A stretch of 64,000 nt of DNA. It comes from Marsupella aquatica. Its lineage: Eukaryota > Marchantiophyta. The DNA lies in assembly GCA_973895155.1 (NCBI GenBank), contig OZ316893.1, positions 5,890,001 to 5,954,000 on the forward strand, written 5' to 3'. Positions 47,130 to 59,399 of the stretch are shown in pieces. The notes beneath the pieces are model-generated. The model was not told the origin of the DNA and searched no databases. It worked only from the letters and a program-made list of their open reading frames with translations. A program made the position numbers and the translations under genes. Positions within the stretch are counted from its first letter, which is position 1; the number at the start of each line of letters is the position of its first letter.

Positions 47130-47400
47130 CTTCACCAGCACCAGCTCCCTGAATCGCTCTATACTCACTCACTCCTAATCGCGCGCTCCCTTCACCAGCT
47201 CCCAATCGATTGCTCCCAATCGCTCCTAATCGCTTGCAATCCCCCTTCACCAGCTCCCAATCGTGCGCCCGACAGGCAATCCCCCACCAGCTCCCTAAAT
47301 TGATCGCTCCCAATCGCTCCCAATCGCCCACAATCCCCCTTCACCAGCTCCCAATTGCGCGCCCGACAGGCAATCCCTCCCTAAAACAATCCTCCTCGCT
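47130..47400. repeat. Low-complexity repeats, CACCAGCTCCCAATCG
   Basis: Imperfect repeats of TCACCAGCTCCCAATCG(C/T) and GCGCCCGACAGGCAATCCC, with a 94-bp period between 47241 and 47335. Located upstream of the minus-strand gene at 44850-46862, so possibly in its 5' region. Confidence 0.7.
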
Positions 47401-47459
47401 CATCGGCCGCCATCTCTCTAAAATCCTAAATCCTTGCCAAAGATAAGGCATACGCGCAA

Positions 47460-48170
47460 CTGATCATGCACCCTAAACCCTAGCAATGAAGTAGCAAAGC
47501 AGGCGCAACCTAGACGTGTTACGTGAAATAGAATTCAAAGAATACATAAACCATGTAGTATTCCGTGTTGTATTCTCAACATACAAAAGAATGTTGCAAC
47601 GTGTTACATAACAGATAGATCAGAGAATACATAAACAATGTTGTATTCTATTCATACCGCAAGAGAAAATACCCATTACACAATACAGGTTTTCAAAATT
47701 ATGCAACTGAAGGTCTCCCCCAATACTCATCTGAAATGCGAATTGTTCATCATTGAAGCTACGGAGAATGCTAAATGACACTAAATCATCTTACCAAACC
47801 ACCAATCTCTTCAAGAAATAACAAGAATACAACAACCAAAACGTATTCTGCATGACACAACATCCCTATCATTTGCCTTTCGAGTCTTCGGCGGATTCGA
47901 TGGTGGACAAACGAAACTTTGAAATCATTGCTGCAGTCACCTCCAATTGCTGCATAAGGACATCAGCATCCACAAGATTGCTTCTGCTGATCACTTCTCA
48001 ACTCTTGTTCTCACAGGGGCACGACTAGGAGGGCATCGCCACATCTCAACAACGAGCTTATTCACAACAGCAGAGTGTCATTCTACCTTAATCCACACTA
48101 GACAGTATGGGATCTGAGAAATTTGCTGGTGCATTGTTTCAAGTTGGCGAATGGTACCATACTCTGCAAA
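47460..48170. other. Unassigned; possible right end region of the Mutator-like element
   Basis: Repeats of AGAATACATAAAC(C/A)ATG and GTTACGTGAAATAGA / GTTACATAACAGATAGA at 47516-47650. No gene. No inverted copy of the 34.3-34.9 kb region was recognised. Confidence 0.35.
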
Positions 48171-48171
48171 T

Positions 48172-49570
48172 TCATCGTCGTTTGTACTGTTCCACCTGCA
48201 CGATCGTGCAGCGGGAAATCTCGGATTGTGGCTCAATCATGTGTAGGGTAGTCCATATGAAGTTAAGCCGCTCCATACAGGTTAAGTTGGTGCATGCCCC
48301 CTGCTTGTATCCGTTGTCCGTCTTACCCTCGGGTTTGAAATGCCGTGGCGTATACTCCTTATCCCGAATTCAGATTTCCACCGGCACTGGCCCGGTTGGT
48401 AGGCAGAAGATTTGCGTTAACCGATGCTCCGTGAGTGATAAGGCCTGCCCCGAAACCTTGGTGGTCGACGCGTCAGTGTCAAAATTGGAGATGAACTCAC
48501 AAATCTCCTTCGGCCCCGCGGCGCACGGCCTCCAAAGCAAGTGAGCGAACTGCTCCAACTGATGCTCCTTTAGATAGTCCGCATGTTCGAGTTTCTTGAT
48601 CGCGATCCAGACTACTTTGGGGACGCCGATTACCTGTAATAAGTTGGACTTTGGGTTATCCGGGGGCCGTCGGGTCTGGTTGGTCGGGGGGTTTATCGGG
48701 GCCAGTGCAGGCGCGGCGTTGGTCCGCGTTGTTGATTCGGGGGCCGTCGTAGTCCTTGGCCGCTTACGAGGACGCTGTTTGAGTTGCGGACTAGCTCACT
48801 CGGAACCCGAAGAACACTCTATGTTGATTACTGGACGGACTTGGGACCGGTTTGGCGGTACGCCGGTGGTCATCAGCTGAGGCACTGGTGGTATCGGGGT
48901 AGCCATATCCCAGTTGAAGGCGTTGGAGCTTTCCCCGAGAAACGTAAGATTACGCACCGCTTCCCGTTGTCTGCTGATGTCTTCCTGGCGCTTTTTGGCT
49001 GCGATCTGCTGGTCTAGGTACCCCGGAATCTTGTCGAACTCCGCTTGAGTAAGCCGCTGGCTGCCCTTCAGCTTAAAGAACTTTGCTGGAACCTCAAGAA
49101 TCGCCTCAGCTACCGTTCTAAGCCCTTCCTCGCTGAGATATAGTTCGGTGATGTAGTCTCGCAGCTCGTTGTAGCTGGAATCCCTGGTGATGGCTGTCTT
49201 TTCACAATTAACCAGTGCTACCTTGGTTACCAGCTTCGCGTATCTTCGTTCGTAAGCGGCTTTCTCGGGACAAGAGTACCAGTAAGTCTCGGAGAACTTA
49301 GCACCTACCTCGCCAAACAAGGTCCAAAATCCCAAGGCTGTGAGGGTCATACTAACCTCGTAGTCTGGTTCGTTGAGTCCACGTTCCCACCCGGCTGGTC
49401 TTTTTCCTCGTGGAGGCCTCGATCGTCCTGACTAAATCTCGCCACATTCCGCTCCTCTCCCTCGATAATCTCCTTGTAAGGGTTGACTTGATTCGATCAG
49501 AAAGGCGAGTGGATGGCAACGTCCGCGAATTCCAAAAAGGTAGACATGAGCAAATGGCCCGCAGCGCCAT
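48172..49570 (-). pseudogene. Gag-like transposon protein family ORF C, degenerate
   Basis: A single minus frame 49350-48172 (393 codons) with two TGA codons (48796 and 48370); an additional out-of-frame part lies at 49570-49352. The N-terminal part (LGFWTLFGEVGAKFSETYWY ... YITELYLSEEGL) may correspond to that of ORF A. The core is ICEFISNFDTDASTTKVSGQ, LSLTEHRLTQIFCLPTG, then CTNLTCMERLNFIWTTLH, aligning along its whole length with FVGSWEPETNSTRVYGK, LTPRVIAEVFGLPMG and CTNPHIGEMINFLWMTMH of ORF A. It stops at 48172, shorter than the others; the coiled coil is missing. Confidence 0.6.
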
Positions 49571-49867
49571 CGGCTCCTCTCTTATGGAGGTGCCAGGATG
49601 AGCCCGAGCGTGAGAAGGCTAGGCCGTTTTGGTCATTGATAATGAGCTGAAGTCGGTGCCTCTGTCCAAGCGGGATTCTTCTAACTGATTTTTACTCCGC
49701 TACCGCCACCGTACCTCGGTCGCACGTAATAATCCCTTTCCTGAACTCGTAATTATTCGGTCATCTTAACCTACTCCTAATCTAATCATAATGGCAACCG
49801 ACGGCTATACGTGCTATTCTACGCTATGGCTACGGCCCTAATGCCCGTATAAGGCCTAATCTATGAC

Positions 49868-50146
49868 CTAGGTTCGGTTAAGTGACACGTTACCCGTGTC
49901 ACACCAATCATGCCCTCTAGAAATGGCAACGGGTGTGCACTCAGGCCCATGGCCATCAGGCTCCTGAGGAGCTTGCTGGCCATGAACTAAGTAATGGAAA
50001 TGACGACTGCAAGGCCCATCGCAGAACAAAACAGTACCTCCCTCATCACATTCAAAACAACAAGGGGGATCCAAGCGAAGGTGTTCTTTATGGGCAAACT
50101 TTGGATCCAGCCAGGCAGCAGCAGCTCGTGCCATGCCCGATGTCAT
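49868..50146 (-). pseudogene. PHD-finger fragment, EDM2-like
   Basis: A frame of 92 codons contains CFECDEGGTVLFCDGPCSRH followed by FH, the first half of a PHD zinc finger (C-x2-C, acidic-GG, C-x3-C, x-x-FH). It then has a DGHGPECTP segment where EDM2-type plant PHD modules have DG..S.C.S. The second half of the finger is absent. PHD fingers bind histone tails; an isolated half-finger next to transposon debris is probably a captured or broken exon. The plus frame across the same bases (49933-50247) is an alternative reading that I judge weaker. Confidence 0.45.
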
Positions 50147-50249
50147 GCATGGATCTGCACAATTACCTTGAATATTACAAGAAGTGTATGGAGAAGGGCA
50201 ACCGACAAGTACAAAGATGGTATGTGGACATAGTGTACTTACCGTAAGA

Positions 50250-53200
50250 GGTCTTAGTACAAATCAGGAGATGTCCTACCCACCTCGATCTCACGGAGTA
50301 CAAGCAATGTCAAAAATAACTTGGCTTTTGCTTAAGGGTGCTCTGCACAGAGAGCAAGCAGTTCAGGGTTTAGTGTCAGGCAGACTTGGAAAAAACGTTC
50401 AGAAGAGTCAAAGAGAAGTTTATTAAAAAAGGCAACCACTGTGAAGACCATAGAGCACACAAATTAAATATTGTTCATTGAAATTGTACTCATTCAATAC
50501 TTGTTGGAGCAGGTAGAATTCAGTAGCGACTGGGGATAGTATAGACAGGGCTGTCGCTCTTCTTGGGGGGGGGCTAACTACATCGGATTAAAACCTCTAT
50601 CCTTTTAAAAACTCATTTAAACATTCACAGGTCTTACTTGCACAAAGAAAGGAACTGGTATATTGGCCACTGCACACAAGTCATTATCTGAGTACAGTGG
50701 ACTGGGCCCCCCTTCACTGAGAAACAAGCTCACCTCCACATCAAGTCACCACTATAGAAAGTCACCACAACTCTTAAAATGATGTTCTTTCAAGGATTTA
50801 GGGATTTTATTCAGAGTCTCTTGGGGCCGCCTTGTTACTTAGTGAAGAAAAAACAGTCAAGACGACTCAATTAAGCATTTTTCTAAATTCAAGAAAAATA
50901 AATCTCAACAGCAACCCAATCGATCACAACAACAAACACACAACATGGATGCAAGCAAGCCCACCTCCACTGGAGCCTTCTTGTGTAGCAGCACCACCAA
51001 ACAAGGGTCCAATCTTCCTTAGAATCCCTGGATGCTGCAGCCTGTGGGAATGCAGCTTTAGGGTTATCCAATACTAACCGCACCGGTGTAGCAACAAGTC
51101 TCTTCAGATATGCAGGTCCAATGTCAGTCCAACACAATCATGTAAGAAATGGAACGTAAAATTTGATGGCCCAATATCCAGATGGCATGAAAGATGCCTT
51201 TGTGACTTATGGCAATTTGCGTAGCTTAAATTCACTAGGATGTTCCACAAAAAATAAGTACCAGCAACAGGAAGAACACAAAGAATGGGCAACCAATTCA
51301 ATAGTCCAACAATCTAGACACCTCTGACAGCATCGCAAAAAATTTGTAAGACTGCTCTGTAAGCACAAGATACTTACAGATGGCGCAAATTGTAAAACAT
51401 AGCTCCAATCCTCCTTAGAATCTTTGGATGATGCAGGCAGGAATGCAGCTCCAATGCAGATCCAATCGCACCTCAGCAACGACTAGTCTCTTTAGATATG
51501 CACGTATGTCCAACACAGGTAAGAAACGAGAATACAGTCAGAAATTATTGCATGCAGGAGGAGTAGGATAGAACGGGGGATACAAGGAAAAAACAGCTTT
51601 TCTTTCCCTAAGCTTGAGGATGCAATCCTCTGGGACTCTCCTTGCTGGTCGTCGCAACTCCAATGCCCACCTCCAATCAGCTCCACATTCAATCTATAGT
51701 AAATGAGTATACTGCATGACAGAGCACAGTAAGCAGAGTATGAGAAAAGACAAAAATTGAGGTATGGCCAGACAAAGACAGAAACTGAACAAAAATGAAT
51801 AGAAAATGAATAGGAATATAGTCAGGAACGCAAACTTCTGGAGAGCAACAGAGAGCATTGAAGAGGAATCGATCATTAAATTTTTTTAAGACTCAGAGCA
51901 ATGTTGGTAGAAATAGGAAGCTTGAAATAAGAGACGAGAGTCTGCGGAACACTTGATGTGATGAAGCCGCTGTGTGTGGCATCAAGCAACTTCAAGGACA
52001 GACAAAGCAAAGTAGGCCACAGTCTATTCTAGTGCTTGGGACACACAGGTTATCTCTAATGCATGTCCACCTTCATCGCAGCTCGAAGCACAACATCGAA
52101 GCACAACATTGCAGCACAGCCAGATACTTACTTGGGGGACGTAGTGCCACATAAATTGGACAGAGAATGCGCAACTATCCACTGACTCCAATCATCCAGG
52201 TCATACCTTTGAGGTGGAAGTCGCAAGAGGTTGCGCTCTGTAGCAGCTTGCGAGCAATGGCGTTGCAGCAGAGTTGCAGGTTGGAGGCAGCTACAACATT
52301 GAAGGTCCTGGGTCTCAACTTGCACATACAGGAGCTTGCGCTCTGTAGATAGTCCGAGGGAGCAACAGTGTTGCGGAGTCCTTTCTCCACCAAGCTCGCT
52401 CTGTAAGCAGCCAACCTTAGTGACAAGAAGCTGCAAGTTTCCACTGAGCAAGCTGAGTTCCACTGAGTTGGTTCGATCTCAAAAACCTTTGCAGTCAAAA
52501 TAAGGCAATCCTCCAATGAAGAGCTTGGTCTCAACCTCCAAGCGCAAACCTCCCCATGGTGAAACCCGCACCTCCCACACAACAACTCATCACTCTCCCA
52601 TTTTGCAAGCAGGTTGCCCTCGACGATGGTAGCAGCTGTCGTCCTACCTGCCTCGACCCGGGGCCTCGACAATGGCAGTCAAGCGCAGCGGCCCTCCTTC
52701 AATGTCTACCCACGAATGCAGCACCAAGGTCGATCGACTCCCCGTAGTTTAGTCCGTCAACTCCCCGCAGTACCAAGGTCGCACCTTGACTCCCCGCAGC
52801 ACCAAGGTTGCGCACTCACTCCCCACATCACCAACTGAAGGTCGCACCTCGACTCCCCGCTTATCGCTACGAGGAAACTCACAGCCCTAATGTTGTCGGG
52901 TGACAATGTGAGAGCACTCTACCTGAGCACGCACTGCCTTGCAACGGTAAACCCTACAAGTAAACCTGCACCGACTGGGACACAAAACGCAACATTTGAT
53001 ATGTTGTTCTCGATGTTTGACCGGACTAAGGAAGGCATCCAATGCAAGGTAGTGTAAAATAACATTCCTGTGCAAAGGGCCACGATTGCATGAGGGGATG
53101 ATTATAGATGCTACATAGACGGTCCAGATGTTGTGATCCTATCCCTCATCAAAAGACTTGGGAGACCCTTAGGAAAGGGGGGGGCATGTGCACCCTAAAC

Positions 53201-53460
53201 CATTACTCATTATGACCCCCAAAACATATAAATACATACAAGGGGGAGCTTATTGATTGATGAGGTCTTGGGGGCGAGCTTGGGGGTATGTTTAGAAGGA
53301 TTTCATTCAAACATAATTGTGGACTGACTTAGTCTAATTTTAACACTTCACCCTAAACCCTGCCCCTTTATGAACATAATTATGCATGTTCCGTCGTACA
53401 CCCTAAATATATATATCATTGTTTTGTGTATGTAACTCATGGTCGGCTCCTACCATCAAT
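50250..53460. other. Unassigned sequence with local duplications
   Basis: Many short frames, none with a domain. A diverged direct duplication of about 390 bp links 50985-51130 and 51380-51520 (CCTTAGAATC(C/T)(C/T)TGGATG and AGTCTCTT(C/T)AGATATGCA in both). At 52730-52862 short units of ACTCCCCGCAGCACCAAGGT recur about four times. CCCTAAACC motifs appear at 53190 and 53350. Confidence 0.4.
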
Positions 53461-53469
53461 ATGGCGGAA

Positions 53470-56400
53470 TACGTCATCAAGGGGTGTAATGAGTCATATT
53501 GTGTGTGGCTTACATGATTGTTGCATTGACATCAATGACCATTTTTGTAAGTCGTACAACTTGGGAGTGTTTTGCCCAAAGTTGAGTGATGCCCTTCCAT
53601 GATGCAGAATGTGCGTGTTAAAAAGTGTTGTGGAAGCCAACTGGCATAACTAGTGGCCGAGGGTTGTCAAATACCCCATTCCGCACCATGTGGAGTGGGT
53701 AGCATCCCTAATGGCCGGCTACAATCACGGATATTGCAAATTAGCCCCCGAAACTCCCAACGGGTCATATTGTCCATGGCATGCTTGACTGCCGCATTGA
53801 CATCATCCTATGACTCTATAAATGACGAAAATATTCAATCACTTGCATAAATGAAGCAAAATCCCTTGAAAATGACAAAATATGAGTGGTTTGCACCCCT
53901 TTGGGCAAATGACTTGAAAGTCGTACAACTTGGGAGTGTTTTGCCCAAAGTTGGGTGATGCCCTATCATTGTGCAAAAGTTTGGTCATAAAACTATTGCT
54001 TTGCCAATTAGTGATAACTAGTGGCCCAGGATTGAGGGGCACCCTATCCCACACCATGTGGAGTGGGTAGCATGCTCAATGACGGGCCCCTATCACCAAC
54101 AATGGCCGATCAGCGGCCTGAGTTCCAGAAGAGTCATATTGTCCATGGCATGCATGACTGCTACATTGACATGAACAATGACTTGTTTCCGTGTCATTTG
54201 AATAAATGACATATCCTAGCACTCATAAAATGACCAACACAATGACTCACAGGCACAATTGACTGAAAATGGCTTGGGAATGACCATATGGGAGTGATTT
54301 GGACCCCTTTGGACAAATGACTCCAAAGTCATACAACTTGGGAGAGTTTTGCCCAAAGTTGGGCCATGCCCTTCCATGATGCAAAATGTGTGTGTTAAAA
54401 AGTGTTGTGGAGGCCAAGTGGCATAACTAGTGGCCCAGGGTTGGTGAGGGTAGGGGTTGGTGAGTACCCTGTGGCACACCATGTGGAGTGGGTAGCATCC
54501 CTAATGGCCGGCTACAATCATGGATATGGCCAGTCGACCCCCGGAGGCCCCAAAGAATCATATTGTCCATGGCATGCATGACTGCAACAGTGACATCATG
54601 AATGACCTATTTTTGTGTCATTTGCATGAATGACGTCTCCCAACACTCCCTAAATGACACAAACCCTTAGTCACGTGCACAAATGACTCTAGATCCCTTG
54701 CCAATGACGAACAATAGTGGTTTGCACCCCTTTGGGCAAATGACTCCAAAGTCATACAACTTGGGAGTGTTTTGCCCAAAGTTGGGTGATGCCCTTCCGC
54801 AATGTAAAATGTGTGTTTTAAAAAGTGTTGTGGAGGCCAAATGGCATAACTAGTGGCTGAGGGTGTACGAGTACCCCATCCCGCATCATGTGGAGTGGGT
54901 AGCATCCCTAATGGCCGGCTACGATCGCGTATATTGCGAATAAGCCCCCAAAGGCCCCAAGGAGTCATATTGTCCATGGCATGCTTGACTGCCGCATTGA
55001 CATCATCAATGACTTATTTTTGTGTCATTTGCTTAAATGACACCCATTGGCACTCCACAAATGACAAAAACCTTTAGTCACACACACAAATGACTCAAGA
55101 TCCCTTGCAAATGACCAAATTAGAATGATTGGCACGCTTTGGGCAAATGACTCCAAAGTCATACAACTTGGGAGTGTTTTGCCCAAAGTTGGGTGATGCC
55201 CTTCCATGATGCAAAATGTGTGTTTTAAAAAGTGTTGTGGAGGCCAAGTGGCATAACTAGTGGCTCAGGGTGTACAAGTACTCCATCCCGCACCATGTGG
55301 AGTGGGTAGCATCCCTAATGGCCGGCTACGATCGCGTATATTGCGAATAAGCCCCCAAAGGCCCCAAGGAGTCATATTGTCCATGGCATGCTTGACTGCC
55401 GCATTGACATCATCAATGACTTATTTTTGTGTCATTTGCTTAAATGACACCCCTCGGCACTCCACAAATGACAAAAACCTTTAGTCACACACACAAATGA
55501 CTCAAGATCCCTTGCAAATGACCAAATTAGAATGATTTGCACCCCTTTGGGCAACTGACTCCAAAGTCATACAACTTGGGAGTGTTTTGCCCAAAGTTGG
55601 GTGATGCCCTTCCATGATGCAAAATGTGTGTTTTAAAAAGTGTTGTGGAGGCCAAGTGGCATAACTAGTGGCTCAGGGTGTACAAGTACTCCATTCCGCA
55701 CCATGTGGAGTGGGTAGCATCCCTAATGGCCAGCTACGATCGCGTATATTGCGAATAAGCCCCCAAAGGCCCCAAGGAGTCATATTGTCCATGGCATGCT
55801 TGACTGCCGCATTGACATCATCAATGACTTATTTTTGTGTCATTTGCTTAAATGACACCCATTGGCACTCCACAAATGACAAAAACCTTTAGTCACACAC
55901 ACAAATGACTCAAGATCCCTTGCAAATGACCAAATTAGAATGATTGGCACGCTTTGGGCAAATGACTCCAAAGTCATACAACTTGGGAGTGTTTTGCCCA
56001 AAGTTGGGTGATGCCCTCCATGATGCAAAATGTGTGTTTTAAAAAGTGTTGTGGAGGCCAAGTGGCATAACTAGTGGCTCAGGGTGTACAAGTACTCCAT
56101 CCCGCACCATGTGGAGTGGGTAGCATCCCTAATGGCCGGCTACGATCGCGTATATTGCGAATAAGCCCCCAAAGGCCCCAAGGAGTCATATTGTCCATGG
56201 CATGCTTGACTGCCGCATTGACATCAAAAATGACTTATTTTTGTGTCATTTGCTTAAATGACACCCATTGGCACTCCACAAATGACAGAAACCTTTAGTC
56301 ACACACACAAATGACTCAAGATCCCTTGCAAATGACCAAATTAGAATGATTGGCACGCTTTGGGCAAATGACTCCAAAGTCATACAACTTGGGAGTGTTT

Positions 56401-57110
56401 TGCCCAAAGTTGGGTGATGCCCTTCCATGATGCAAAATGTGTGTTTTAAAAAGTGTTGTGGAGGCCAAGTGGCATAACTAGTGGCTCAGGGTGTACAAGT
56501 ACTCCATCCCGCACCATGTGGAGTGGGTAGCATCCCTAATGGCCGGCTACGATCGCGTATATTGCGAATAAGCCCCCAAAGGCCCCAAGGAGTCATATTG
56601 TCCATGGCATGCTTGACTGCCGCATTGACATCATCAATGACTTATTTTTGTGTCATTTGCTTAAATGACACCCATTGGCACTCCACAAATGACAAAAACC
56701 TTTAGTCACATGCACAAATGACTCAAGATCCCTTGCAAATGACCAAATTAGAATGATTTGCACCCCTTTGGGCAAATGACTCCAACGTCATACAACTTGG
56801 GAGTGTTTTGCCCAAAGTTGGGTGATGCCCTTCCACGATGCAAAATGTGTATTTTAAAAAGTGTTGTGGAGGCCAAGTGGCATAACTAGTGGCCCAGGGT
56901 TGTCAAGTACCCTACCCCGCACCATGTGAAGTGGGTATCATCCTTAATGGCCGGCCCCTATCACCAATGGGGTCAATCAGCCACCAAAGGCTCTTAAGAG
57001 TAATATTCTGCATGGCATACATGACCACAACATTGACATCCCAAATGACATTTGCATAAATGACATCTAGCGGCACTTGTCAAATGACTAGAAAGTTGAG
57101 TGAAAGCAAA
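53470..57110. repeat. ~407-bp satellite-like tandem array, about nine units
   Basis: The segment GTGGAGTGGGTAGCATCCCT occurs in unit after unit; the frames starting at 54853, 55260, 55668, 56074 and 56481 are spaced 406-408 bp. Inner units are nearly identical, while outer ones (from about 53650, 54010, 54430 and after 56890) are diverged and irregular in length. This is the pattern of unequal exchange homogenising the centre. Each unit holds many AATGAC/GTCATTT hexamer-type motifs. Repeated 74-residue frames here are by-products of the array. Confidence 0.93.
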
Positions 57111-57539
57111 AATGATTGGGAATCCTTTGCAAATAACATGAATAATATATTGAAAAAAATGACATGAGAAAATATAGGCATGTAGTACCTAAATTCTAAA
57201 CCTTAAACCCTAGACCTATGCTAGAGAGTGTTATTTGGCAACCTTGCATGCCCCCATATATACTCAAACATGTGAAATGTGAATACAGCTTAAGGAATGT
57301 AAACACTTCAGGAGTCCTTGGCATATATAGGAAAGATGTAATGAATGGGTGCAAGTATATATTTAAATGTACATACTTATTAGAGATTATCAAGCCTTTA
57401 AGTTGTACATCAATTTAATGATGAGACTCACAACAAAAGAAGGCTTGTTAGGTCTCTAAATGTATTTCAAATCTAATATGTGAGTGCCACTAGTCTTTAT
57501 ATATACTACCATACATTTTGGATGACTAATCATACCCTA

Positions 57540-57979
57540 AACCCTAAAACATATACTAAACCATAAACCTCAAAATAGTCATATGTTGTTTATCATGTCA
57601 TTTATCACTTTTGGTTTAAATGACTACTAACATTTTTAAACACTGATATTTGCATATTTGATTTATTAGTCATTAGTCACCGTTGTCTGAAATGACTTCC
57701 CATATGTGAAACACTGATATGACAGAGTTTTTGTTAATTGTGTCATTCACAAAGACTGTCCAAAATGACTACAACTCATGACTGTTGTCATTATAGCAGT
57801 CAAAGTCATTTGGCTCATTGGTTTAAATGACACTATTGCAAGTATTAGTCATTTTTTGCACCCCGTCATTTTGGATAGTCATTTCAATGTCATTTATGTT
57901 ATGTCATTTACATATTTTGTCATTTGAGCACATAAGTCATATGTGTCATAGTCATAAAAGGCCCCATTTTCTACTAGTG
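57540..57979. mobile_element. CACTA-type terminus with AATGAC/GTCATT subterminal repeats
   Basis: The right end reads TTTTCTACTAGTG (57967-57979), i.e. CACTAGTAGAAAA on minus, a typical CACTA terminus. The preceding ~400 bases contain at least fifteen copies of GTCATT or AATGAC, fitting transposase-binding subterminal repeats. The left terminus was not found. The same hexamer dominates the adjacent satellite. Confidence 0.6.
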
Positions 57980-59390
57980 CTTGCTACATCAATAGCTGCA
58001 GGTTTGTTCTCGGGGTCAATAGCCTTCTTTATAGTTCGAGACGGGCGGTCGATAATTGTCGCACAATCTCGAGGTGGAACGGTGATGTCTATCCTTTCAA
58101 TTTTACGCCACAAGTGGCAGCTTGGATTCATCAAGCTCGTTCGCGACAACTTGGCGACGATCGAATCTCTCTAGTGCTGGAATTTGAAAGTTTCCACTTC
58201 CTGAATCAAACAGTGCTCACTGTCAAGCACAGAATCACGTATCACGTTAAGCTTTGGTGGCATGGCCCTAAATGAGTACATACTAGCACACTACACACCA
58301 CTTGCTGAGCAACTGCACGGGAGTCAGGGGGCACCTTATGAAATTGTTCTATACCCATGTGCAAACGTCCCTATTTAATCATTTAATCATTCTCTCAACA
58401 CAAAAAAAAACCCACCAATCATTTATTGACATGTGGCAAGTAATGAATCATGTGATGACAAGTAGCATTTTTTTTAATTGTTACCCCCCTTCCTTACTTC
58501 CTCGCTACTTCTAAATACTCCCTAAAATGAATAAAATGTTCCTTACTTGGCACATGATGTCCACATTTGTAAAAGTGAACCCCCCTGGAGGCAGGCAGTG
58601 AAGGAGCTAGAGGCCCATGGTACAGTTTCTAGTAAGATTTCTAAGGCAACCGACCCAAGAGTTGAGGACAGCCCCACATGATGTGCAATTGTCCACATTT
58701 GTCAATTGTCAAGAAGTAGATTGTGTGGACAACAGTGTAATTTGTCCCTTTTCTACCAATTATAACGAAGAGGGAGGTGTATCTGGGGAAGGGTATGATA
58801 GAATCTTAGAGTGATATACTTCCAGAAGACGGTAAAGGGAGCCGCACTGGAGTGTTTGTTCATTTGTGAGCACGGACCTGCTTGTGTATAAAGCAAGTCT
58901 TCCTGTGGCAAATTGGCGCCATGGGTTGAGTTTGTTACCCAGATCTACAACAAGGCGTCTCAAACCTGTTGTTCGGCATTTTCTCTGTCAGCCGCTATGC
59001 AATTCCGTCCCCTACATCAAACTCAACCCAGGGGGTATTCAGTTCGAGATGGGTCATAATACTCACCCACCTTTATGTTGGAAAACACTTGCTCGTAAGT
59101 TACTTAAGGAGATTAAGTCCTACAGTTAGCTAATCTGGCGCCTCCATTCTTACTTAATTACCTGCTGCTCTTTTCTCTAGTGTCGATCCTAGGTTATTAC
59201 CTTCCCTCCATTGATTTCCTTTTCTCTGATCCCTACTTATAGTGAGCCCTGCGATCAGTCCTATGTAGCAATAGATTATTAGTGGTACCAACACTTTAAA
59301 CTAACTATCAGCAAATTTTCAGATGATTAGAAGTGTTTTTCCTGTTCAAGGGTGCCAACAATTCTCAAAGGGGGTGGACACATTGCATGA
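57980..59390. other. Unassigned; short open frames
   Basis: A minus frame (58149-57952) with ERIDITVPPRDCATIIDRP looks protein-like but is not recognised, and it runs up to the CACTA end, so a coding exon may have been interrupted there. Plus frames 58617-58814 and 58866-59129 have no recognised domain. Confidence 0.35.
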
Positions 59391-59399
59391 ATCAATGTG

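Noticed and set aside
54853-56705. Five similar 74-codon frames as a gene family
   Set aside because: They are the same frame in successive 407-bp satellite units; no start context or domain supports coding.
53470-57110. CRISPR-like array
   Set aside because: Units are ~407-bp head-to-tail satellites without spacers, in a eukaryotic context.
57180-57580. Interstitial telomere repeat (CCCTAAA)n
   Set aside because: Only scattered degenerate copies, not a tandem run.
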